Source of the DNA: Anaerolineaceae bacterium
GTDB taxonomy: Bacteria; Chloroflexota; Anaerolineae; Aggregatilineales; Phototrophicaceae
Length of the DNA: 64,000 nt
Assembly (NCBI GenBank): GCA_002699585.1
Contig: PABP01000021.1
Coordinates: 610,875-674,874 of the forward strand
Reading direction: 5' to 3'
The notes beneath the pieces were generated by a model that saw only the letters and a list, made by a program, of their open reading frames with translations, did no database searches and had not been told where the DNA came from. Position 1 is the first letter of the stretch, and each line of letters starts with the position of its first letter. Made by a program: the position numbers and the translations under genes. This document shows, piece after piece, positions 28,283 through 35,780 of this stretch.

Positions 28283-29185
28283 TTAAGAAAGGTCTGTATC
28301 ACTCTGAACAGTCGTGTTTGCCAGGGCTTCCAGCACGGTGACGACAGCACTGTTGTCCAGTTCACCATTGCCCATAGCGATCATGGCTTCGTACAGTTGG
28401 TGCGCCAGCGATGTCTGAGGTACTGCAATCTGATACGAACGCGCCGTATCGACCACAATCTTCAAGTCTTTGGCTTGCATATGCGCTTTGAAACCAGGGT
28501 CCAGGTTGCGCTTGAACAACCTGGCAGGCTTGTTATCGAGCGCCCAGCACTGTGCCGCGCCACGACTAATCGCCTGCACGACTTTCGCCGGATCCACAGC
28601 GCACTTTTGCGCCAGGACCAGAGCTTCTGCCATCGCCACCATCGTCCCGGCGACAATCACCTGATTGGCGGCCTTTGCAATTTGCCCGGCGCCGCTTTCA
28701 CCAATATAGGTAATCGTCTTGCCGATGACTTCTAAGAGGGGTAACACTTTTTCATAAGCACTCTCGTCACCACCCACCATGATGGTCAACGTCCCCGCTT
28801 TTGCGCCGATATCGCCACCGCTCACAGGCGCATCCAGCGACAGAACACCGACTTCGCTGAACTTTTCCGCAATCGTTCGCGCTGTTTCCGGTTTGATGGT
28901 GCTGTTATCCACAAAGATAAGGCCCTCATGCGCCCCTTCAATAATACCATCTTCACCGAGTGCGACTTTTTCCACATCTGGCGAATCTGGCAAATTGGTG
29001 AACACGACCTCGACTTGCTCAGCGACTTCTTTAGGTGAGTGCGCGGCTATTGCCCCTTCGCCCTCAAGCATTTTCACAATTTCCTGGCTGCGATTATGCA
29101 CAACAAGTTCATGTCCGGCTTTCATCAGATTCCGGGCCATAGGTGCGCCCATCAGCCCCAGGCCAATATAGCCAATCTTTGTCAT
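28283..29185 (-). CDS. NAD(P)-dependent beta-hydroxyacid dehydrogenase
   Basis: The 300-residue protein is of the 3-hydroxyisobutyrate dehydrogenase family: Rossmann GYIGLGLMGAPMARNL at the start, VDNSTIKPETAR, DAPVSGGDIGAKAGTL and the active-site helix GQIAKAANQVIVAG with its lysine. It oxidises a short beta-hydroxyacid such as 3-hydroxyisobutyrate or tartronate semialdehyde; the exact substrate cannot be told. ATG 29185 is chosen because GGAGGAG lies 5-6 nt ahead. It diverges from the M24-fold gene. Confidence 0.92.
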   Translation of the reverse strand: MTKIGYIGLGLMGAPMARNLMKAGHELVVHNRSQEIVKMLEGEGAIAAHSPKEVAEQVEVVFTNLPDSPDVEKVALGEDGIIEGAHEGLIFVDNSTIKPETARTIAEKFSEVGVLSLDAPVSGGDIGAKAGTLTIMVGGDESAYEKVLPLLEVIGKTITYIGESGAGQIAKAANQVIVAGTMVAMAEALVLAQKCAVDPAKVVQAISRGAAQCWALDNKPARLFKRNLDPGFKAHMQAKDLKIVVDTARSYQIAVPQTSLAHQLYEAMIAMGNGELDNSAVVTVLEALANTTVQSDTDLS

Positions 29186-29264
29186 CCCACTCCTCCGATG
29201 CAAATAACACTTTGAGCCATTGATACATGATTAGCAGCCATAAATCAAAAACTTGAATGGTTTA

Positions 29265-29292
29265 ATTAGCTTACGCTAATCAGCGTTATAAT
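29265..29292 (+). promoter_or_regulatory. Candidate promoter and palindrome ahead of the M24-fold gene
   Basis: TATAAT (29287-29292) lies 37 nt ahead of the start codon. The -35 to spacer area is taken up by a perfect palindrome, ATTAGC-N4-GCTAAT (29265-29280), six bases upstream of the -10, and no good -35 is seen. It may be an operator or activator site; it could also control the divergent dehydrogenase gene. Confidence 0.4.
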
Positions 29293-29329
29293 CTGGCCTT
29301 GCCAATTCAAAACCAAGGAGACAACCCGC

Positions 29330-30526
29330 ATGACTGTTCGCACCTATCAAATACGCATCCAGGATGATGAGTATGCCGCACGCCTGGGCAAACTCGTCGA
29401 CTACATGGAACAAAGCGACGTAACTGGTCTGATTCTCTTCAATAGCGATTACATTTTTTACTACACGGGTTTCAAGTTCATTCCTACGGAACGGCCCATT
29501 GCCTTCGTCGCCAACAAGAAAGGGGAGACGGGGCTTTTTGTCCCGCGTCTGGAAAAAGAACACGCCGAGGCCAATGCCCTGGTAGATCGCGTCGCCTACT
29601 ACATCGAATATCCTGACATCCCGCATCCCAGTGAGAAGTTCCATCAGATGCTCAAAGAGATGGACATTTCTGGAGATGTCCTGGCAGATAGTGATGGCTA
29701 TCCCTGGATCTTTGGCTATCGGGGTCCGGCCCTCTCGGAAAATGGTTTCACAGTACAGTCACCGCGCGCCTTCATCGAAGATCAGATGACCATCAAATCA
29801 GAAGCAGAAATCCGCCTACTGCAAGAAAGTGCCAAATGGGCCAATCTCGCCCATATGCTGCTGCAACGTTACACCGTCGTTGGTGCGACAGAAACCAGCG
29901 TCCAGCAGCGTGCCTGTGACGAAGCCACGCTGGCCATGATGGATGCCATCGGCCCCATTTATCGCTCACAAAGCAGCTATACAGGCGCCTTCGCCGGTTA
30001 TCGTGGGCAAATTGGACGCAATGCATCGATTCCCCATGCCCTGGGCAACAACATTGTTTTCCAGAAGGGGGATGTCCTCGTCACTGGGGCGACGGCTGGT
30101 GTCTGGGGCTACGTCTCTGAACTAGAACGTACCATGTTCCTGGGTGAACCCACCGACGAACAGAAACGCCTCTTTGACCATATGCTGGCATTACAAGACC
30201 TGGCCATTGCTGCCATCGAACCCGGTAAACCATGTTCAGCCGTTGACCGTGAAGTGCGTCAATATTTTGATGATAACGGCCTGCGCGATTACTGGAAGCA
30301 CCACTCCGGCCATACAATCGGCATTCGCTATCATGAAGGCCCATTCCTGGACATTGGTGATGACACCATCATCCAGCCAGGCATGGTTTTTACAGTAGAA
30401 CCAGGTCTGTATGCACATGGTATCGGTGGTTTCCGCCATTCGGATACTGTCGTTGTGCGTGACTATGGTGTGGAATATATCACCTATTACCCACGCGATC
30501 TTCAGAGCTTGATTCTGCCTGCTTGA
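29330..30526 (+). CDS. M24-fold (Xaa-Pro peptidase/creatinase-like) hydrolase
   Basis: The 398-residue protein has a creatinase N-terminal domain (1-135) and a pita-bread catalytic domain (about 140-398) with HALGNNIVFQKGDVLVTGA, HHSGHTIGIRYHEGP, VFTVEPGLY and GGFRHSDTVVV. In metal-dependent M24 peptidases the five ligands are D, D, H, E and E. Here the first Asp aligns with Gly, the second with Glu and the last Glu with Ser; the His and first Glu remain. This points to a metal-free hydrolase such as a creatinase-type C-N hydrolase rather than a proline peptidase. AAGGAG precedes the ATG. The aminotransferase follows 87 nt later. Confidence 0.85.
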   Translation: MTVRTYQIRIQDDEYAARLGKLVDYMEQSDVTGLILFNSDYIFYYTGFKFIPTERPIAFVANKKGETGLFVPRLEKEHAEANALVDRVAYYIEYPDIPHPSEKFHQMLKEMDISGDVLADSDGYPWIFGYRGPALSENGFTVQSPRAFIEDQMTIKSEAEIRLLQESAKWANLAHMLLQRYTVVGATETSVQQRACDEATLAMMDAIGPIYRSQSSYTGAFAGYRGQIGRNASIPHALGNNIVFQKGDVLVTGATAGVWGYVSELERTMFLGEPTDEQKRLFDHMLALQDLAIAAIEPGKPCSAVDREVRQYFDDNGLRDYWKHHSGHTIGIRYHEGPFLDIGDDTIIQPGMVFTVEPGLYAHGIGGFRHSDTVVVRDYGVEYITYYPRDLQSLILPA

Positions 30527-30613
30527 CCCAGACCTGGGGCAGCGGCTATACTCCCATTTGTGCAGAAACACATGATTATTTATACAAAATAACCAACGAA
30601 AGAAGTGTGTGGA

Positions 30614-31954
30614 ATGGTCAGCGAACAAAACGGATTCATTCTGCGAGAACCTGGGGCAAAATCGAGGGAAGTGATTAAACGCGATGTAAATGCCTTATCG
30701 CCATCTTATACCCGCAGCTATGGCTTTACGATTGATCATGGCAAAGGCTCAGAACTATGGGATGTCGACGGCAGTCGCTACATCGATTTTGCCGCCGGCA
30801 TTGCGGTGTTGTCGACAGGGCATAGCCATCCCCGTGTGGTAGAAGCGATCATCGAACAGGCCCAACAATACCTGCATATTGGAGGTACGGATTTCTTTTG
30901 CCCCAAGCCAGTTGAACTCGCAGAGCAGCTACAGCGTCTCGTGCCCATCCACAATACGGCTCCTTCTGACAAACTCGTCTACTTTGCGAACTCCGGGACT
31001 GAATCCGTAGAGGCCGCGCTCAAGCTCGCACGCTATCAAGAGGGACGCTCGCACATCATTGCTTTCTACGGTGGCTTTCATGGTCGCACGATGGGATCGC
31101 TCTCCTTAACGGCCAGCAAGTCCAAGCAGCGCGAAGGCTATCCTTATATTCCTGGTGGCGTTACACACATTCCCTATCCCGCGCGCAATCAGTGTGAAGA
31201 AGGGGCAGGCGGCTGGTGCGATGCTGTCGGCTATATCGAGAAGTTCGTCCTCAAGAAAGTGCCACCGTCGGAAATTGCAGCTATCATCGTTGAACCCATC
31301 CAGGGTGAGGGCGGCTATCTCGTCCCACAGGATGACTTCTTCAGCAGCCTGCGTGCATTCTGTGACAAGCACGGCATCCTGATCATCGCCGATGAAATTC
31401 AGTCGGGTGTCGGTCGCTCTGGCAAGTTCTGTGCAATGGAACATTGGGATGTGGCCGCAGATATCGTGTGTCTCGCTAAGGGCTTAGGCTCTGGGATGCC
31501 GATTGGGGCTATTGTCGCCAGCAAAGAAGTCATGGGGCATTGGACACCGGGCACCCATGCCAGCACCTTTGGTGGCAATCCCGTTTCCTGTGCAGCCGCA
31601 TTAGCGACTATCGGCGTCATTGAAGACGAAGGGCTTTTGGATCACGTCACTGAGCTGGGCGACTACACCATGAAACGCTTGCATGCTTTCATGAAAGATC
31701 ATCCCGCGTTGCACCGCGTCGATGGCAAGGGCTTCATGATCGGCCTCGATTTCTACGGTTCAAACGGTGAACCCAGTCCGGCTATCCGAGATGCCATTGT
31801 CAATCAATGCTATCTGGATGGACTAATCACACTGGGATGTGGCAGTTATGGCATTCGGTTTGCGCCACCGCTGGTGTTGACTAAAGAATTGCTTGATGAA
31901 GGTTTGTCCATCCTCGAACATGCCATCGCTCAAGTCGAAGAAGACATGTGGTAA
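30614..31954 (+). CDS. Class III PLP-dependent aminotransferase (GabT-like)
   Basis: The 446-residue protein carries the class III set: WDVDGSRYIDFAAGIAV, FANSGTESVEAALKLAR, FYGGFHGRT, IVEPIQGEGG, ADEIQSGVGRSG and LAKGLGSGMPIGA with PLP lysine K289. It moves an omega-amino group, for example from 4-aminobutyrate, to a keto acid; exact substrate is not readable. ATG 30614 is preferred over GTG 30605 because AAAGAAG lies at suitable distance. It is likely cotranscribed with the M24-fold hydrolase, which could supply an amino-acid-like product. Confidence 0.93.
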   Translation: MVSEQNGFILREPGAKSREVIKRDVNALSPSYTRSYGFTIDHGKGSELWDVDGSRYIDFAAGIAVLSTGHSHPRVVEAIIEQAQQYLHIGGTDFFCPKPVELAEQLQRLVPIHNTAPSDKLVYFANSGTESVEAALKLARYQEGRSHIIAFYGGFHGRTMGSLSLTASKSKQREGYPYIPGGVTHIPYPARNQCEEGAGGWCDAVGYIEKFVLKKVPPSEIAAIIVEPIQGEGGYLVPQDDFFSSLRAFCDKHGILIIADEIQSGVGRSGKFCAMEHWDVAADIVCLAKGLGSGMPIGAIVASKEVMGHWTPGTHASTFGGNPVSCAAALATIGVIEDEGLLDHVTELGDYTMKRLHAFMKDHPALHRVDGKGFMIGLDFYGSNGEPSPAIRDAIVNQCYLDGLITLGCGSYGIRFAPPLVLTKELLDEGLSILEHAIAQVEEDMW

Positions 31955-31988
31955 ACAACGTCCGAATAGTTAAGCGGATATACAAAGC

Positions 31989-32021
31989 AAACGGGCCGTT
32001 GTCATCCAACGGCCCGTTTTT
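31989..32021 (+). terminator. Terminator of the aminotransferase gene
   Basis: A perfect 13-bp stem (31989-32001 with 32007-32019) with a 5-nt loop ends in TTTTT. Confidence 0.95.
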
Positions 32022-32041
32022 GATCTTGGTACTTTTATGAA

Positions 32042-32887
32042 CTAACCCGTTTGAGGTGGAATTGGCGAGCTATAACCAGCCGCAGCCGTCGTAGTCGGGA
32101 TCGAACCCACGAATTCATCACCGTACCCCTCCATAATACCCTGGGCAACACGCGATGCATCGCTGTATTGATTGCTGCGCGATTGTACCCAACGGCCATT
32201 TTGCTGGGCGATGATATCCTCTGTAAATTTGACGAAATCCAGGAATGGCGTTTCGCTGTCTTTGTAGGCCCCGGAGCGTGTATCGTAGAGGGCTTTTTCC
32301 TGCATTAATTCTTCAGCAGCGTTGCGATAGGAACTCCAGTATTCACCATATTTGTATAACCGCTCAATACCGGCAGCGACCGCAACAGCCAAACTAGAAA
32401 TAATCGTAATCATATCTAGGATTAAACGCGCAGAATCGCCAACGGACTCGAAGCCAGCTTGTATGCTAGGGCCGACGCTGATCAGCACGGGCACCGAAAC
32501 GGAACCGATTACGATAATGCGCTGCAAAAGCAAGTAACGCCCCTTATTCTGTTCGGCGCGCTCATCGTAATACTTCCACTGGCCATACCAGCGATGTTCC
32601 ATATAGAAACGTTCACTCGTTTTGGCATCGGCATCAATCAGAATGGGTGGGGGCCATTTGGGATCAGGCACAAAAACCGTGTTATCGTCAGGTGTCACTT
32701 CTTTGGATACGGCTGCCATCTGGCCTGTCACGAGGCGCACATCAGTCGCCGGAGTAGGAATAGGCATATCCTGTGAACTGGTGGCATCTGCCTCAACAGA
32801 TGGTGTCGAAACACGCGACTTAGTAGGCGGGGATGTCATCTTAGGCGTATCGCTCTTTACGGGTTTCTCAGTCTCTTGTGTAGCCAT
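32042..32887 (-). CDS. SLATT/DUF4231-like two-helix membrane protein
   Basis: The 281-residue protein has a Thr/Pro/Ser-rich disordered N-terminus (1-75). A charged helix follows (FYMEHRWYGQWKYYDERAEQ), then two membrane segments (about 118-139 and 154-176) and a soluble helical part with YGEYWSSYRNAAEELMQEKAL. This layout fits DUF4231 and the SLATT superfamily, whose members are predicted pore-forming effectors or sensors linked to nucleotide signalling in conflict systems. ATG 32887 is used because AAGGAG lies 6 nt upstream. It has its own predicted promoter, downstream of an XRE regulator and the divergent AAA+/VWA operon. Confidence 0.75.
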   Translation of the reverse strand: MATQETEKPVKSDTPKMTSPPTKSRVSTPSVEADATSSQDMPIPTPATDVRLVTGQMAAVSKEVTPDDNTVFVPDPKWPPPILIDADAKTSERFYMEHRWYGQWKYYDERAEQNKGRYLLLQRIIVIGSVSVPVLISVGPSIQAGFESVGDSARLILDMITIISSLAVAVAAGIERLYKYGEYWSSYRNAAEELMQEKALYDTRSGAYKDSETPFLDFVKFTEDIIAQQNGRWVQSRSNQYSDASRVAQGIMEGYGDEFVGSIPTTTAAAGYSSPIPPQTG

Positions 32888-32943
32888 TTGCGACTCCTTT
32901 GCCACCCTCAGTCAAGATGATTATGCAACTAAAATCAAGATGC

Positions 32944-32972
32944 TTAAAATTGGGAACAGAACAATTTGTCAA
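32944..32972 (-). promoter_or_regulatory. Promoter of the SLATT-like gene
   Basis: Minus strand: perfect -35 TTGACA (32967-32972), 17-nt spacer, -10 TTTTAA (32944-32949). The predicted start is near 32937, about 50 nt before the start codon. Confidence 0.5.
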
Positions 32973-33062
32973 TTTCTAAAGAGTGTAACACAGAACCCAT
33001 AAATGGGCGCATCGCGGCAGAGGATTTTTGTAGCTCTTTTCTAGATTGGACCCTAACGAGGC

Positions 33063-33410
33063 CTAGCTATTGCGCGATTTGTAAGACTCGCGCCGCTCAC
33101 TGCTGGCGCGTTTGCGTGCTTTCCGTTCGAGTTCCCGCTTAATTTCCAGGTATTCCACTTCTAGTTTACTGACGTCGCTATGCGTACCCGTTTGCTCGCG
33201 CTTGATGATGTCGCCGGGTTCGCACTCAAGCACTTTGCACAGCTTGTTGATCTTGCGTAGATCCGGCGCGATCATGTCGCCGGATTTCATACGATACAAT
33301 GCCGCGATTGAAATGTCAGCACGTTTGGCCAACTCTTCATAAGTGAGCCGCTCATTATGCTCGGCTTGCCAGCGTAATAGGGCAGGTTCAATATCAATAT
33401 AGGTAGGCAT
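33063..33410 (-). CDS. XRE-family helix-turn-helix regulator
   Basis: The 115-residue protein has a Cro/C1-type HTH (about 15-70), with LTYEELAKRADISIAALYRMKSG as the scaffold and recognition helices and LCKVLECEPGDII after it. A long basic helix (ERKARKRASSERRE) ends it. It probably binds DNA as a dimer and may control the divergent AAA+/VWA operon, itself, or the SLATT-like gene. ATG 33410 is preferred over an in-frame GTG nine bases earlier; neither has a strong ribosome binding site. Confidence 0.9.
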   Translation of the reverse strand: MPTYIDIEPALLRWQAEHNERLTYEELAKRADISIAALYRMKSGDMIAPDLRKINKLCKVLECEPGDIIKREQTGTHSDVSKLEVEYLEIKRELERKARKRASSERRESYKSRNS

Positions 33411-33498
33411 CGTGCTCACAGTCTCGTAGATTTCTTGAAAAAGCTTCTTAAGCTTACATTATCACTTCTTTATGGGCATCGCAAATGTTCTGACACCA

Positions 33499-33543
33499 AA
33501 ACTATCGCAATTTGTTGACTAAACTATCAAATAATGATAGTTT
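33499..33543 (+). promoter_or_regulatory. Triple AAACTATC half-sites over the AAA+/VWA promoter
   Basis: AAACTATC occurs at 33499-33506 and 33521-33528 (22 bp apart, two helical turns). It also occurs in inverse orientation at 33536-33543, so the last two form an inverted repeat with a 7-nt gap. A promoter with -35 TTGACT (33515-33520), a 17-nt spacer and -10 TAGTTT (33538-33543) overlaps the last two copies. This is the layout of a repressor operator; the XRE protein encoded 90 bp away is the natural candidate to bind it. Confidence 0.55.
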
Positions 33544-33606
33544 TACTACCATGAGTCGCGGCAATTCATTGCTTTCTTCCATTAATTGCCGCAGAAGGAC
33601 AATGCC

Positions 33607-35058
33607 ATGATAGAAGAATATGTATCCCCCAAGCCGTTTTCAGCGCTGCTCGACATCGAAGGCTGGTCCCAACTAGACCCGATTTTGCTGGCAGCGCTAG
33701 CCACCGATGCCCCTCTGTTGCTCATCGGCCCACATGGAACGGGTAAAACGCTGCTCGTTGAGCGGCTTGCAAAAGCCATGAACAATGACTTCCGGCACTA
33801 CAATGCATCGCTCCTGAACTATGACGACCTTGTTGGCGTGCCTATGCCCGATGAAACTGGACAATCACTGCGCTTCATCACGACACCAGGAGCCATCTGG
33901 AATGCGGAATTTGTCTTTTTTGATGAAATATCCCGCTGCCGCCCGGACCTGCAAAACAAGCTTTTCCCGATCATTCATGAGCGCCGGGTAGTGGGCATTC
34001 AACTGGAAAATCTGCGTTTTCGTTGGGCAGCTATGAACCCGCCATCGCCTGATGATGCCTCGTTTGATCCCAATGTAGGTGATCTCTACCTGGGGTCGGA
34101 GCCACTCGACCCGGCACTCACTGACCGTTTTCCGTTTATCGTCACCGTCCCTAATTGGGGTGACCTGACAGAGCATGACCGCCGCCAAATCCTCAAGCAG
34201 AATCTCTTGCCTGCATATGGTAATGGCACCCAGGCTACAGCCCCTGGCACCATTCAGGAACTTGTTACAGCATGCCAGCAACAAATCCAGCAAGTGAAAG
34301 AAGATTTCGGCGATTGGATTACTGAGTATATTCTGGTCGCGATGGACGTTCTTGAAAAAGCCAGCTTACGCCAGAGTCCCAGACGGGCACGAATGCTGGC
34401 CCATAACATCATCGCCATCCATGCCGCACGTCAGATCCTTGGCCATAGCGATGTCGCCATAGAAACATCTGCCGAGCTGGCTTTGCTCAATGGTTTGCCG
34501 CAGATCGCAACCGAAGTCCCGCCACCACCGTCGAAAATCATTGCCATCCATCGCCAAACGCATGAAATCGTCGTCAAACTGGATGATGAGGACTGGCGCA
34601 CCGTCTTGCGCGAGCCTGATGCCGTACAACGCGTTATTATCGCCGATGACCTCGGCTTTAACGATGAAGACCTATCGCAGTTGATTACACAGGCGCTCAG
34701 CGATACCAAATCAGAAGCCCGCCGTGCGGGTTTAGCAACGGCCATGTTCCTGGCTTTCCAACATCAGCGCACCTTGACGCCCGCCGCATGGGAAGCCCTC
34801 ATTGCCCTGGCCGGTGATGTTTTAACGCCAGGTGTCAAAACCAGCTCTGTATCCGGCCATGCATCGGACCGCAAAACCTGGGAAGCTATCCAAAAATGGG
34901 TGATTCGCCGACGCAGGCAAAAAGGACTGGCACGATTGGAATCCAACTATGTTCTGGCAGGGTATCCCAAACGCTGGCGTCAAGAAAACTGGCAGGAAGC
35001 GCGTCAGAAGTTCATCACCGATTTGCGCTTATTTGGCATCAGGGAGGTGCAAGCATGA
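33607..35058 (+). CDS. AAA+ ATPase of the MoxR/dynein-related type
   Basis: The 483-residue protein has Walker A GPHGTGKT (residues 41-48), Walker B FVFFDEIS (about 102-109) and a sensor-like AAMNPPSP. An inserted YLGSEPLDPALTDRF segment and a C-terminal helical half of about 230 residues follow. It resembles the RavA/MoxR-type motors that work with VWA proteins. ATG 33607 is chosen because GAAGGA lies about 7 nt upstream; a nearer ATG at 33602 is out of frame. It overlaps the next gene by four bases (ATGA), so the trio is translationally coupled. Confidence 0.9.
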   Translation: MIEEYVSPKPFSALLDIEGWSQLDPILLAALATDAPLLLIGPHGTGKTLLVERLAKAMNNDFRHYNASLLNYDDLVGVPMPDETGQSLRFITTPGAIWNAEFVFFDEISRCRPDLQNKLFPIIHERRVVGIQLENLRFRWAAMNPPSPDDASFDPNVGDLYLGSEPLDPALTDRFPFIVTVPNWGDLTEHDRRQILKQNLLPAYGNGTQATAPGTIQELVTACQQQIQQVKEDFGDWITEYILVAMDVLEKASLRQSPRRARMLAHNIIAIHAARQILGHSDVAIETSAELALLNGLPQIATEVPPPPSKIIAIHRQTHEIVVKLDDEDWRTVLREPDAVQRVIIADDLGFNDEDLSQLITQALSDTKSEARRAGLATAMFLAFQHQRTLTPAAWEALIALAGDVLTPGVKTSSVSGHASDRKTWEAIQKWVIRRRRQKGLARLESNYVLAGYPKRWRQENWQEARQKFITDLRLFGIREVQA

Positions 35059-35780
35059 GCCAGAACACGCCTGCAAAACCAACATCAACCACATCCCAGG
35101 AAAAGGCCAGTAAAACAGGCACAGGCCCCTCGCGCAGTGGATGGATCACGACACTACAGCAACGCCTGCAAAACCCGCGTAATCAAGCCATGTGGACGCT
35201 AGCACCCCATAGCGATACGGTCGTACGCATCAGCTTAAAGGGTTTGGGCAACCCGCTGCATAAAATTCTAGGGGAAGATCTCTCGCTGCAAAGCCACACT
35301 GCCGATGACATCGTTGCCGCGCTGGATGCTAATCCTGACGCCAAAGAGAAATTAATCGCCCACCTGGAGAATACCTCGTCAACTTACCAGCTTAAGGGTG
35401 CGATTCTGCTTTATGCCGATGAAGCGACTGTTCATCGTGCATATACTGAGATTCCATTGCCTGTTGTAGAAGCCAAGGCCGCTGCCAAGCAGAAAAAGAC
35501 CGAAGAATCAGATGCAGATGCTGAGTCAACCGACGATCAAACCGAAGAGTCACCGCCTGTTGAAGAAGACAACAAGCAGGATGCGACCTTGCTGCGGGCC
35601 ATTGATCTCGCATTTGTGCTGAATGTACTCGCTCGTGCTCGTGGGACGCTGCTCGTCGCCGATACCGAACTGGCCCTGGAACCGGGTTTTCTTGAGCAAT
35701 CCTATCTCTGTGATGACCCGCGCATCATCAAGCTGGCCCAGGCCACGGGCTGCCTGGAAGAAGCCTGGACAACCTCATGA
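35055..35780 (+). CDS. Unknown protein of the AAA+/VWA module
   Basis: No family was recognised. The 241-residue soluble protein has a Ser/Thr-rich N-terminus (1-35) and a folded part with TLAPHSDTVVRISLKGLGNP (about 46-135). A Lys- then Asp/Glu-rich linker (about 145-180) leads to a helical end (185-241) containing AIDLAFVLNVLARARGTLLV. It starts inside the stop of the AAA+ gene and its stop overlaps the start of the VWA gene (both ATGA). A constant place between motor and VWA protein suggests an adaptor or substrate-recognition subunit (inference). Confidence 0.8.
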   Translation: MSQNTPAKPTSTTSQEKASKTGTGPSRSGWITTLQQRLQNPRNQAMWTLAPHSDTVVRISLKGLGNPLHKILGEDLSLQSHTADDIVAALDANPDAKEKLIAHLENTSSTYQLKGAILLYADEATVHRAYTEIPLPVVEAKAAAKQKKTEESDADAESTDDQTEESPPVEEDNKQDATLLRAIDLAFVLNVLARARGTLLVADTELALEPGFLEQSYLCDDPRIIKLAQATGCLEEAWTTS

